Positions 8,562 to 17,344 of a stretch of 64,000 nt of DNA are shown one piece after another. Under the pieces are notes generated by a model, which had not been told where the DNA came from, did not search any database, and saw only the letters and a program-made list of their open reading frames with translations. This DNA is from Ottelia alismoides (Eukaryota > Streptophyta > Magnoliopsida > Alismatales > Hydrocharitaceae). The translations under genes and the position numbers were made by a program. The DNA is taken from contig JAZKJV010011400.1 of the NCBI GenBank assembly GCA_037367405.1, positions 8,492,501 to 8,556,500 on the forward strand, read 5' to 3'. Every line of letters begins with the position of its first letter. Positions within the stretch are counted from its first letter, which is position 1.

Positions 8562-11500
8562 CTACAGGCGCTGCAGAATCACGACTCCGTAGTCTGGTAC
8601 GTGCAGAGTATGGTTCCTGTTCAAGCTCGCATCGCGACCACCATTACTGTGTTCGTTTTCATGCTCAGCCTCGACAGCAAACGCCGGCCAGGTGGAGTTC
8701 CAGAGCTCGCGATATTCGCCCCAGGGCAAGTTCAACTGCGCCAGACTCAAGTGACCTGACCAGCCACCAAAGTTCAATAACGCGAAGTACTCACCGCTCT
8801 GCCCACGAGTGAACGCCAAGATTTGCTCAGCCGCATAGCGAATCTCCAGCGGGGCAGGGCCCTTGATGTTTGGATCGCGCCGCAGATTACCCAACTCGCG
8901 CCACCAACTGCGGATCCGCCCCCGATCCTCGTTGGCTTGATACTCATCCAAGTCGAGCGTCTCTGCGCTTCCAAAGCTGAACTGCTTGTCCTCAGCCGAT
9001 TCGGCTCCCATGAAGTACAGCGGAATGCCGCGCGAGAGCAGCGTAGCGGCAGCGGCAACCTTCGACATGCGCCAACCTTGGCCCAAACCAGCGACATAAG
9101 CCACGCGGTCACGCACGTTACCGACTTCATCATGACTCTCTGGATAGTTGACGATCTTGTACCAATCATCGCTGGCCGTGTGCGAGAGCCTCAAGGCATT
9201 GGCCAATGGCCCCATGCCAAACTGCCGGCGACAGGCATCGATCAAGCGATCATGAAAATCATCGCCCCACTGCGTATCCATCGGACCGCCGAAGTTGGTC
9301 AGGCTCCATTCATTCGGTAAATGCTCGGCCATCAACCAACAATTGTGGCCGACTTGCGATTGGACCGCTTGTCGCAGAGCGTGCAGAAACTCCCAGCCAC
9401 CACCAGAGCCCAACTGTCGCACCGAGCCACTCCATGCATTCCAGGCGGCTGAATGCACAATCGTGGCCGTATGATCCAGTCGGAAAGCATCGATTCGAAA
9501 CTCATTAGCCAGGTACACCAGGTTTTGCGCAAAAAAGTGACGACACTGAGGATGATCAAAGTTGACCAGCGCCCCCCACTGCGTATCGCCATCAAAGAAA
9601 CTGTCGCGCGCAACCTCCCATAAGATGTTATCACCGCCGGCATGGTTAAAGACCACATCCAAAATCACGGCCAGACCGTGTGCATGGCAGGTACGCACCA
9701 GGTACTTCAAATCGTCAGGCCCGTCCGGGCCGCAATAGTCGTTTTCTACCGCATAGAAATAGGCAGGATCATAGCCCCACGAGTTGTTGCTACTGACTTC
9801 ATTGACTGGTAGAAGTTGTATGGCAGTGATACCGAGCTGGCGCAAGTAACCAGCCTGCTCGGCGATTTCACGGGCCACGCGCCGCAGCGGTCGTTCATCT
9901 TGAAAGCGATTGGTAAAGCGACTGGGATGCAGTTGATAGATAATGTAATGGTCAGGACCAGGTCGATGCCACGCCTGGTTCTGCCAGTCGAACCGCGCGT
10001 GATTGACCAGGCGCGAAGCAGCATTGGTGCGTGAAGTTTCAACCCAACCGGCCGCTGGGTCTTGCAACCGATCGACATGATTAAAGAGAAACTGATACTT
10101 GACGCCATGATAATCGGTGCGTTCTTCTGCCAGCCCTGCCAGCACTTCATCGATGCTGATCGCTGCCCACCAGTAAGTGCCATCGCGCGTGCAGCGCATC
10201 TGCAACGGCTCGGCTAACCAGTCGGTCCACTGGCCGATGACTTGCACATCCGCCGCGTGCGGCGTGTGGACGACGAAGCGGAGTTGATTGCCTTCCTGGT
10301 AAGCGCCGGGCCGCCGAATAGGAAAAGGGGGATCAGCCACCAGGTCGGGCACCGGCGCTTGGTCCAGTAGGGGCGGTCGCTCCAGGACCACATAACGCCT
10401 GGTGATCGTGTCGGAGATGCCTATCTCAATGGCATGACGAAATTGTTCCCACCGCGCATGGCGATCATGAAACTTGATGGAAGTCGTTACATCGGGATAG
10501 ACGCTGAGCGTAACCGTGCCATCGGCTGCCACCGGCACATTCTCCCACAGCGGACCTCGAGCACGATTGACCCAGACATGCGCCAATAGTTCACCCTGTA
10601 GCGGACTGAGATCGCGATTAGCAACAGTCAGCTCGAGCGTCTGACTGGGTTCTGGCCGAGCAGTGAAGAGCTGGTTGTCTCCTTCCAAAGTCCAATACTC
10701 GGTGTCGTCGGTCAGCGTGATGCCAGAACGTTTGGCTTCGGGATGTTCCCACGGGTTGGGCAGTCCCGGATTATGAAACTGGCAGCTGTATGGAAACTGA
10801 GTGAAGACCAAACTTTCAAACGCTTGCCAGCCCTCATCGCTGGAGGTCGGCTCCACATCCGTCTGATAGTCACCGTTATCAGCCCACAAATGCAACCTGG
10901 TGCTGCCCTCGAAGGCTTGTCGATAATGGATCGTCAGCTTGTGGGTTTCAGGGATAGCATGAGCAACGGTCGATGTACCGCTGTGAGTCCAAATCTCGGC
11001 GCCGTCTTGAGCTACGAACCAACGATTGGCAACGTCTGGTTCAAAGCGAGTAAAGTTACCCTGTTCATCGCGGCCGATAAACTTGAAATGGAAGAACGAT
11101 TGCTCTTGGGTAGCCAGGTCGATATCAAACACGGGTCCGAGCGCATCCAAGTTCGATTGTGCGATCCGTCGCGCGACGCTGGTGACTGGATCCCAAAGAT
11201 ACAGTTCACTAGGGCGAAAACGCAATTGCGAAATCAAATGAACACGCAGCGTGCTCTGACTAGCGCTGCGTGGATCCTCCAGGACAACCCTCGACGAGCC
11301 CGAGGCGCACCATACAGCTTCAGGAAACTCACCATTGGGCAGGCGAGGAATCTCGCGCTGGAACAAATCACTTTCGAACTCAGAGGGCGTGCCGCGTTGA
11401 TTAAACGAAAAGAGCATGAACTTGACGGGCTGAGAGACGCTGCTGCTCAGTTGGCAACGAAACTCGAACCAACCTGAACCTGCATGGCCACCGACCGGGT

Positions 11501-11585
11501 GCAAGAAGAGCTTGATCGAAGTCCCATCGCGCCAGACATGTAGGCCCGGTCGCTGGAGATGGGTATAGACAAAAATTCGATGCAT
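8562..11585 (-). CDS. GH13 alpha-amylase-family glucan enzyme with N-terminal sandwich domains
   Basis: A 1007-residue protein. The catalytic (beta/alpha)8 barrel spans about residues 545-940, with DVVFNHAGG (region I), DAFRLDH with the nucleophile D704, LMAEHLPNEW with the acid/base E754, and ESHDEVGN with D819. The triad spacing is normal for GH13. The segment at about 440-535 (DVQVIGQWTDW) looks like a CBM48-type module. The first 430 residues look like two or three more beta-sandwich domains. No signal peptide is apparent (MHRIFVYTHLQRPG), so it is probably cytoplasmic. The closest guess is a branching-enzyme or maltooligosyl-trehalose-type alpha-glucan enzyme acting on glycogen; the exact specificity cannot be told. 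It stands alone, convergent with the membrane-protein gene. Confidence 0.85.
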   Translation of the reverse strand: MHRIFVYTHLQRPGLHVWRDGTSIKLFLHPVGGHAGSGWFEFRCQLSSSVSQPVKFMLFSFNQRGTPSEFESDLFQREIPRLPNGEFPEAVWCASGSSRVVLEDPRSASQSTLRVHLISQLRFRPSELYLWDPVTSVARRIAQSNLDALGPVFDIDLATQEQSFFHFKFIGRDEQGNFTRFEPDVANRWFVAQDGAEIWTHSGTSTVAHAIPETHKLTIHYRQAFEGSTRLHLWADNGDYQTDVEPTSSDEGWQAFESLVFTQFPYSCQFHNPGLPNPWEHPEAKRSGITLTDDTEYWTLEGDNQLFTARPEPSQTLELTVANRDLSPLQGELLAHVWVNRARGPLWENVPVAADGTVTLSVYPDVTTSIKFHDRHARWEQFRHAIEIGISDTITRRYVVLERPPLLDQAPVPDLVADPPFPIRRPGAYQEGNQLRFVVHTPHAADVQVIGQWTDWLAEPLQMRCTRDGTYWWAAISIDEVLAGLAEERTDYHGVKYQFLFNHVDRLQDPAAGWVETSRTNAASRLVNHARFDWQNQAWHRPGPDHYIIYQLHPSRFTNRFQDERPLRRVAREIAEQAGYLRQLGITAIQLLPVNEVSSNNSWGYDPAYFYAVENDYCGPDGPDDLKYLVRTCHAHGLAVILDVVFNHAGGDNILWEVARDSFFDGDTQWGALVNFDHPQCRHFFAQNLVYLANEFRIDAFRLDHTATIVHSAAWNAWSGSVRQLGSGGGWEFLHALRQAVQSQVGHNCWLMAEHLPNEWSLTNFGGPMDTQWGDDFHDRLIDACRRQFGMGPLANALRLSHTASDDWYKIVNYPESHDEVGNVRDRVAYVAGLGQGWRMSKVAAAATLLSRGIPLYFMGAESAEDKQFSFGSAETLDLDEYQANEDRGRIRSWWRELGNLRRDPNIKGPAPLEIRYAAEQILAFTRGQSGEYFALLNFGGWSGHLSLAQLNLPWGEYRELWNSTWPAFAVEAEHENEHSNGGRDASLNRNHTLHVPDYGVVILQRL

Positions 11586-11689
11586 GGCCCCTCCGGCTCA
11601 ATGTAGACGACCCGAGACATATCGCGCCAGCCCGCGCTCGCCCAAGCGAGCGTCCTGCACTATCTTAGTTCACCGCACCTCAAGAGAGC

Positions 11690-12053
11690 AGGGAGGGCGA
11701 GAAGAGAGCAGGGAGGGCGAGGTTCCACCCGAGCCTTGAGCCCGGAGCACGATTGCGGTCCCGTTGGTATTTAGGCTTGAATCGTTGGCAGAGCGTGGAC
11801 GGACGCCCGCAGGTGGAGATGGCGCGGGGGCTCTAATGCCAAAGAATCTTATGTGGTGGGGCAGAACGAAGGCTCAGCTGGAGCTTCGCCCTCCCGGAGC
11901 GAGGTTGCGGTCCCGTTGGTATTTGAGTTTGAATCGTTGGCAGAGCGTGGACGGACGCCCGCAGGTGGAGATAGCGCGGGGCCTTAATGCCAATGAATCT
12001 TGTATGGTGGGGCAGAATGAAGGCTCAGCTGGAGCTTCGCCCTCCCGTGGCAT
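11690..12053. repeat. Family 3 repeat: two direct copies, about 152 bp apart
   Basis: Two copies of a sequence beginning GCGGTCCCGTTGGTATTT (11755 and 11907) run through TTGAATCGTTGGCAGAGCG, AATGCCAA and GCTCAGCTGGAGCTTCGCC. The GGGAGGGCGAGGTTCCACCC lead-in (from about 11714) links them to the better-preserved tandem at 16260-16618. Within the copies all frames on both strands are non-coding in character. The gene-free stretch 11586-12091 holds nothing else I can support. Confidence 0.75.
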
Positions 12054-12091
12054 AGCAGCCGCTGGGCTAGGTGACGCGCTTGCACTCTGGA

Positions 12092-12835
12092 TTAGCATCG
12101 GTAGGCCATCCAAGCTCGGACATGGATCGGCTGGGCCATCAAGAGGTGAGGTTGACCTGTCAGTTCCAGGCCCAAGGACTGGCACATGCTATTGCGATGC
12201 AGCACGCAAGTGGCTGCCGAGAGTCTCCAGGGTTCATGATCGATTTCGCCGCGAAACAGACGTCCACGTTTATCGGCACTGTACAGGCAGTAGCGAGCGG
12301 TCAACCAGTGCTCGAGTGTCCCGGGCTGAGCATGAAACGATTCCCCAGCGGGCGCATAATGCGCGTCCAGTTCCGCTGGCGGCTCGCCCGGATGCGTGCG
12401 TTGGCTGCGGTAAGTGACAGCCGAATGTGGATCAAGGTCCATCGACATTTTGGCATCCATGTACGGCAAGTAGAAGGTGCGACGCGCAATGCGAACCGCA
12501 ACCCAGTTAGCCGCATCCAGCGAAAAGAACCAGACGCCTGGCTTGCCATCACATGTCACATAGGTGCGTACATTTAGCTCCAGGAAGCGACTGAGCTTGG
12601 GCAGCGACGGACAACCACGCGGAGCGACATCGGACATCAGGAACGGCACAATACCGATCCAGGCCTGACCTTCGCGAGTATCGAGCGTCATTCCTGGCGG
12701 CAACTGTCGCTGCAGGATAGCTGGGTCGACGCTCCAATGTGCAAACAAGAGCTGTGACCAGGTCATGCGCATGATCCACGGCCGTCTGGGCACTTCCCAA
12801 CTTCGGTCCGTATGAGAGATCGTGGTCTTAGTCAT
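12092..12835 (-). CDS. YqjF-family (DUF2071) protein
   Basis: 247 residues starting MTKTTISHTDRSWEVPRRPW. The order of conserved blocks fits the DUF2071/YqjF family: an N-terminal RPWIMRMTWSQLLFAHW block, the LQRQLPPGMTLD turn, GQAWIGIVPFLM, the ELNVRTYVTCDGKPGVWFFSLDA core (split here as ELNVRTYV and GVWFFSLDA), and a C-terminal HLEHW-like ligand region. In Bacillus this family is of unknown biochemical role. The fold is acetoacetate-decarboxylase-like. No partner genes are nearby. Family placement is good; function is unknown. Confidence 0.8.
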   Translation of the reverse strand: MTKTTISHTDRSWEVPRRPWIMRMTWSQLLFAHWSVDPAILQRQLPPGMTLDTREGQAWIGIVPFLMSDVAPRGCPSLPKLSRFLELNVRTYVTCDGKPGVWFFSLDAANWVAVRIARRTFYLPYMDAKMSMDLDPHSAVTYRSQRTHPGEPPAELDAHYAPAGESFHAQPGTLEHWLTARYCLYSADKRGRLFRGEIDHEPWRLSAATCVLHRNSMCQSLGLELTGQPHLLMAQPIHVRAWMAYRC

Positions 12836-12935
12836 AAACTAGCTTCGAGCAACGGTGAATGATGAAAGCAGCGCAGTTCGTGGTAAATTGATCTTATCCA
12901 TCTGAGTAACTGATCTGTGTACGCGGCTGTGGCCA

Positions 12936-13448
12936 ATGACTGAAGCACCCGACAACCCCTACGCGCCAGCCTCGATCGACACTTCTATTCCCGTCAGCGG
13001 TTCGCAGTGGCAACTGAACGGCAACTGGGTCGCTTTCTTGTGCTGGCCGTTCGCACTCTTGCTGAACTCGATTGTACCGTGCCTGGTGGGCCGCGAAGTT
13101 TCGTCGTCAACCGGCTGGATGGGTATGTCGACTGCCTTAGTCATGATGCTGGTGGCTGGTTGGGCGTTTTGCCTGGCAAGGCCCATCGCTGCTCGCAAGT
13201 TAGTGCTGGGTTCGATGTTGTTCGCTTGGACCCAAGTCTTCCCTGTGATGCAGTTATTCGCCGGTATGGTAGCTTACATGGGCCTGGGGATGATCGGGTC
13301 AATAATGGGTTTCACAAGGCATACTTTGAGTGCGCCCGCTGCGTTTATTGTCGCCATGTTGATGGCCGCCATGTTGATACCGCCAGCCGCCGGCTTGGGA
13401 TGGTTGGCTGCAAACTTCCTGCCGCCTGAGTGGTTCGAAGAAAGGTAG
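12936..13448 (+). CDS. NPYAP-motif membrane protein, 170 residues
   Basis: Starts MTEAPDNPYAPASIDTSI. A cytoplasmic N-terminus carrying an NPYAP motif ahead of several membrane helices is a recurrent layout in Pirellulales proteins. Four hydrophobic stretches follow (about residues 30-52, 62-82, 92-125, 133-160). No catalytic motif was seen. It is divergent from the YqjF-like gene, whose start is 100 bp away, so the two share a promoter region. Function unknown. Confidence 0.65.
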   Translation: MTEAPDNPYAPASIDTSIPVSGSQWQLNGNWVAFLCWPFALLLNSIVPCLVGREVSSSTGWMGMSTALVMMLVAGWAFCLARPIAARKLVLGSMLFAWTQVFPVMQLFAGMVAYMGLGMIGSIMGFTRHTLSAPAAFIVAMLMAAMLIPPAAGLGWLAANFLPPEWFEER

Positions 13449-13587
13449 AACCTCTGGACTTTTCGCCGGACGATCGATCTGCGTCATCTAGAATTCAGGC
13501 GCGGAATCTGTCAAGATTGTCTGCTGGGGCACGCTGGGTCCCCACCCCTGTCTCATTTAACAACATCTCGTTGCGAGGAATGGATCG

Positions 13588-14136
13588 ATGAAATTGCGCT
13601 CCTGTGTTTGGGCTGTGACCGCGTTGTTGGCCGCTACCAATCTATATGCGGCTGACACAATGACGGTTAACGCAGAAAAGTCTAAAGTCGAATTCGTCGG
13701 CAAGAAGGCAGACGGTCAGCACAAAGGCGGATTCAAGAAGATAACCGGAGAAGCTACGGTCGATCATGACGAACCAGAGAAGGGTTCGCTGAAGTTGACC
13801 ATCGACACGACCAGCATCTGGTCCGACGATGCCAAACTGACTGACCATCTGAAGAACCCCGACTTCTTCAACGTTCCCAAGTTTCCCACCATTACCTTCG
13901 AGTCGACCAAGATCGAAATGAAGGGTGAAGCGGAAGCGGAAATCACTGGCAAGCTGACCATGCTAGGCAAGACCGTGGAAACCAAGGTACCGGTCAAAGC
14001 GTCGGTCGCTGATGACTCCACGCTGCAACTGAAGGCCACCTTCAAGATCGATCGCACCAAGTGGGGCATGAACTACAAGACCGAGAACATCAACAAAGAA
14101 GTTGAGCTGGTCGCTGACATCGTGCTGAAGAAGTAA
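13588..14136 (+). CDS. YceI-family periplasmic lipid-binding protein
   Basis: 182 residues. The start is supported by GAGGA about 9 bases before the ATG. A signal peptide (MKLRSCVWAVTALLAATNLY, cleavage near YAA/DT) precedes a lipocalin-like beta barrel with YceI hallmarks: the opening VNAEKSKVEFVGKK, the HLKNPDFFNVPKFPTITFES block, GKLTMLGKTV, and the closing RTKWGMNYK. YceI proteins bind isoprenoid or other amphiphilic molecules in the periplasm. The ligand here is unknown. A membrane-protein gene follows 7 bases later and is probably co-transcribed. Confidence 0.88.
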   Translation: MKLRSCVWAVTALLAATNLYAADTMTVNAEKSKVEFVGKKADGQHKGGFKKITGEATVDHDEPEKGSLKLTIDTTSIWSDDAKLTDHLKNPDFFNVPKFPTITFESTKIEMKGEAEAEITGKLTMLGKTVETKVPVKASVADDSTLQLKATFKIDRTKWGMNYKTENINKEVELVADIVLKK

Positions 14137-14143
14137 CTCGGCT

Positions 14144-15040
14144 GTGGATCGCCCCACACTGATCATTGCGTTGATTGGACTCGTTGGCTGCGGTTTAGCC
14201 GTAGCCACCGAGCGACTGGTGAAGCGGCCACTGATGTCTGCGCACGTGGTCACACTGGCTTGGGCACTGGCTTTGGGACTGGCGTTTTACTTTCAGTATG
14301 AGCGTCTGCCACCTGTGCCCTGGACCGCTGGCGCTTTGGATAATGAACCATGGGAAGCCTTGGTGCGCCCGCTGCTGGCAGTGGCTTTAGCGTGGCCCGC
14401 TGCATGGCTGGCCACCACACGCGTCACCCCTTGGCGTTTGTGGGCGGCGCTGGCGCTGGCAGCGGTACCGCTGCTGGCTGCGGTACCCACTGCCGAGCGA
14501 TTTCAAGCCTTGTCGGCCGGCAACGCGGCTTGGACACTGGCCGCGCTACTGGCCGTAGGAGCCAACTACTTGAGCCTCGAACGACTGGCGCAGACTGGTG
14601 CTGGTCGCTGGAGCCTGTTGGTGCCATTGGCGCAATTACTAACGGCCACCGCGCTCGTCATGACCTGTTACGGATCTTGGGGCGATTGGTGCAAGCTGGC
14701 CGCTGTTGGCCTGGGAGTGATCACGCTGTCGCGGCTGGCGCTGGAACCAAAACCAGCGGAAGCAAACGGGCCGGCTGGACTACATACCATCATCCTTGGT
14801 CTGCCGGTATTGACTCTCAGCGCCGGCGTCTTGATGCACATTCGCGACTACAGCGAGATTGCCTTGCCGACCTGGCTCGCTCCACTTGTCCTGTTGATTC
14901 CGACCCTGGTTAACTGCGTTGATGCCTGGATAGGAGTTCAACGGCCGGCCTGGTTACGAGTCGTGATCGCAGCCGTAACAGCCATGGCTCTGTGCGGCGG
15001 CACGCTAGCGACCGTACTGGCCCAAAGTAGCTCCGAATAA
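14144..15040 (+). CDS. Multi-pass membrane protein downstream of the YceI gene
   Basis: 298 residues from a GTG 7 bases after the YceI stop, so the two genes form a likely operon. About nine hydrophobic helices are spread along the whole length, beginning DRPTLIIALIGLVGCGLAVA. The sequence is very rich in Ala, Leu and Trp. No motif identifies a family. Co-transcription with a lipid-binding periplasmic protein hints at an envelope role, but that is inference only. Confidence 0.65.
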   Translation: MDRPTLIIALIGLVGCGLAVATERLVKRPLMSAHVVTLAWALALGLAFYFQYERLPPVPWTAGALDNEPWEALVRPLLAVALAWPAAWLATTRVTPWRLWAALALAAVPLLAAVPTAERFQALSAGNAAWTLAALLAVGANYLSLERLAQTGAGRWSLLVPLAQLLTATALVMTCYGSWGDWCKLAAVGLGVITLSRLALEPKPAEANGPAGLHTIILGLPVLTLSAGVLMHIRDYSEIALPTWLAPLVLLIPTLVNCVDAWIGVQRPAWLRVVIAAVTAMALCGGTLATVLAQSSSE

Positions 15041-15167
15041 TTTTTCAGGCGTTACGGAATACCAGTAGCACGGCGCGACTCTTTCTCGATAACGCGCGCG
15101 AGGCAAGCGCAAAGTTTTCGCCGCGTCATTATCGCAGGCGCCATGAACCACGTTCCGGTGGGACAAT

Positions 15168-16007
15168 ATGTTTGAATCATTTTCCGGCGGACAAAGTCCA
15201 CGAAATGATGATGCAGGCTCGGTTACCACCGAATCCGTGGCTAGTACTGCCCAAGGGCACAATTCAGCCAGAGCGACACCCGTCCAGCCCCCCCGGATCA
15301 ATCGCACCGTGCTCTTGTGGTACACAGTTGGTTTGCTGATGTTACCGGGAATTTTTATGCCGCTGTGCAAGGGTTGCGACAGAGTTACCAAGTATCCAGT
15401 GGAGATGCTGGTCGGCCCAAGTGCAAATGCAGGCAGCAACCTGATGTTGCTGTTAGTGTTTGGTGTCCCGCTCATGATTGCCCTGTGGCTGACAATTGTG
15501 GCTCTAACCAAGAGTCGACAGTTGTTGCTGGGGCAGTTATGGTTGCAGATTGCCTCGTTGGTGCTCGGTGCGGTCGTTCTGTGGTTTCCCAACCGCGATA
15601 CCGGTTGGAAAGAACTCGTACAGGGCGTATTGGCCATCCTGCCGATGGTGATTGGATTGCCGCTGGGGATCGGCGCACCGATTCGCCGACGTCAATGGAG
15701 CTGTGCTTGGGGCAGATTGCAGCAGCTGACCATCGGTGTCTCTTGGATCATGCTCAATTTGATGTGCTTGCTGAGCTCGATGCTTCTACTGGGATATTGG
15801 TACACGTCAGCCATGATGATTGCGGTGGCAATCGTGGCGGAGATATCCAAGGGCAGGCTAGCGCACGATTTGTGGGATCGCAATCAGCCTGTTCAGCCGC
15901 TTCAGTTTTCTCTCAAGAGGATCTTTGTGTGGATGACCCTTCTGCCACTCTTGGCCGCCTATTACCGAAGTATCGATCCACTGGTCAATTGGCTGTTTAA
16001 AAGCTGA
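15168..16007 (+). CDS. Multi-pass membrane protein, 279 residues
   Basis: ATG at 15168 (GTGGGACAAT precedes; no clear Shine-Dalgarno). A hydrophilic N-terminus of about 40 residues is followed by six or so membrane helices, starting TVLLWYTVGLLMLPGIFMPL with the cysteine-containing LCKGCD just behind. The C-terminus returns to the membrane (FVWMTLLPLLAAYY). No family recognised. It is preceded by 127 bp without features and followed by repeat elements. Confidence 0.6.
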   Translation: MFESFSGGQSPRNDDAGSVTTESVASTAQGHNSARATPVQPPRINRTVLLWYTVGLLMLPGIFMPLCKGCDRVTKYPVEMLVGPSANAGSNLMLLLVFGVPLMIALWLTIVALTKSRQLLLGQLWLQIASLVLGAVVLWFPNRDTGWKELVQGVLAILPMVIGLPLGIGAPIRRRQWSCAWGRLQQLTIGVSWIMLNLMCLLSSMLLLGYWYTSAMMIAVAIVAEISKGRLAHDLWDRNQPVQPLQFSLKRIFVWMTLLPLLAAYYRSIDPLVNWLFKS

Positions 16008-16094
16008 TTGGGCAGCGCCACCGGGCAGCACGCAGGTCTTCTGTGGCAGTCAGTAGCCAACAATGCCAAGTTTGATGCTGCCTGTTTTCGCGCG

Positions 16095-16258
16095 TCACCT
16101 CTCCCAAGCGCAGCAGCTTGGGGGAGGTCGAATCGAGCCGTTTAGGCGAAGATTCGGGAGGGGGCCTTGCGCCAGGGAAGAGTCAACCATGGCGCATGGC
16201 CCCCTCCCGCAGCCTCGGCTAAAGGCCTCGTCTGCGACCTCCCCCGGCGGTCACGGCA
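16095..16258. repeat. Family 2 long-palindrome element, copy 1
   Basis: The left arm reads TCACCTCTCCCAAGCGCAGC..GGGGGAGGTCG and pairs with CGACCTCCCC near the right end. An inner arm GGGAGGGGGC pairs with GGCCCCCTCCC. The core AGTCAACCATGGCGCA is shared with the copies at 34533-34698 and 52843-53010. The right end here differs from the other two and runs straight into the family 3 tandem (GGCATGGGAGGGCGAGG). Non-coding. Confidence 0.8.
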
Positions 16259-16259
16259 T

Positions 16260-16618
16260 GGGAGGGCGAGGTTCCACCCGAGCCTTGGGCTGGTAGCGCC
16301 AATGCAGTCCCATTGGAATTTGAGTTTTGAATCATGGCGCGAAGTGCAGACGAACGTCCGCAGGTCATTTATGCCAGGCCGTTAACACCCATGAATCTTT
16401 GGTTGGTGATACCAACCGAAAGCTCGGCGGGAGGGCGAGGTTCCACCCGAGCCTTGGGCTGGTAGCGCGAATGCGGTCCCATTGGAATTTGAGTTTTGAA
16501 TCATGGCGAGAAGCGCAGACGAACGTCCGCAGGCCATTTATGCCAGGCCGTTAACACCCATGAATCTTTGGTTGGTGATACAAACCGAAAGCTCGGCCGG
16601 AGCCTCGCCCTCCCTGCG
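16260..16618. repeat. Family 3 repeat: two tandem 169-bp copies
   Basis: GGGAGGGCGAGGTTCCACCC starts at 16260 and again at 16429, so the unit is 169 bp. Both contain TTGGAATTTGAGTTTTGAAT, CCGCAGG, GCCGTTAACACCCATGAATC and TTGGTTGGTGAT. The array ends with the reversed lead-in CCTCGCCCTCCC near 16605. Each unit holds a 75-codon open stretch in the same relative frame, but 169 is not a multiple of 3 and the composition is not coding. Confidence 0.85.
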
Positions 16619-16659
16619 GTCCAAGTGGTCAGCAGTGAATGCCTACGGATGTTTAAGAT

Positions 16660-16745
16660 CGCTACGTCGCGAGTCCACCGTCTGGCGACGGTGGCTACGG
16701 AGATGGTGGCTACGGAGATGGTGGCTACGGAGATGGTGGCTGCAC
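16660..16745. repeat. Family 1 hairpin fragment expanded as a 15-bp tandem
   Basis: CCACCGTCTGGCGACGGTGG (the family 1 right-hand hairpin) is followed by about three copies of GGTGGCTACGGAGAT. The hairpin's GGTGGCTAC end has been amplified as a minisatellite. It lies between the repeat block and the 3' end of the SRPBCC gene. Confidence 0.8.
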
Positions 16746-16780
16746 TTTGTGATGGCGAAGTTCGACTGGGCAGCCTGCTC

Positions 16781-17215
16781 TCAAGCGAAGACTTTTCGAT
16801 AGATTGGTTTGCGATAGGCAAACTGCAACCACATGCTTGGATAGAGCAGATAGTCCATCACTCGATTGGGCGAGCGATACTCGATGTCGTCGATGATTTC
16901 GGTACCATTGGGCAAACGAATCAAGCGATGTCGATGGCGCCAGTAACGCAGGAAGAATGGTAATTGCTGGCCTTCGTCCACAAAGTAGATCTCGGGCCGA
17001 GTTTCTGCTTGCTCGGTTATGAGACTGGTCCACACTTGCCGAAACAGAACCAGGTCCAATTCGAGTTTGACCATATCGCCTGGCTTGCAACCATCAAACT
17101 GTAACAACTGCACGCGTGGGAAGGGCGGAGCCAATTGCAGGAACAGCTCGCGATCGAATCGCTGCCAGACTTGCTCGGGCGGTTGATCAACTTTGGTTTT
17201 TAGGATTAGCTTCAT
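16781..17215 (-). CDS. SRPBCC-fold ligand-binding protein
   Basis: 144 residues starting MKLILKTKVDQPPEQVWQRF, the typical opening strand and helix of START/SRPBCC (cyclase/dehydrase-like) proteins. The middle has alternating strands (VQLLQFDGCKPGDMVKLELD, EIYFVDEGQQLPFFLRYWRH) and the C-terminus a long amphipathic helix (MDYLLYPSMWLQFAYRK). The ligand is unknown. It is divergent from the UbiB-like kinase gene, with 129 bp between the starts. Fold assignment is reasonable; function is open. Confidence 0.7.
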   Translation of the reverse strand: MKLILKTKVDQPPEQVWQRFDRELFLQLAPPFPRVQLLQFDGCKPGDMVKLELDLVLFRQVWTSLITEQAETRPEIYFVDEGQQLPFFLRYWRHRHRLIRLPNGTEIIDDIEYRSPNRVMDYLLYPSMWLQFAYRKPIYRKVFA

Positions 17216-17344
17216 CGGTTAGCAATAGCCGGAAAAGGCGGGTCGGGCGGAGTATACCGGGCGATGGCCGGCTGGCCCAATCCATCGGTTGGACATTTTC
17301 TGCGGCGGCGCTTCGGGCTGAGATCGTCGGGCTACAATAATTGC

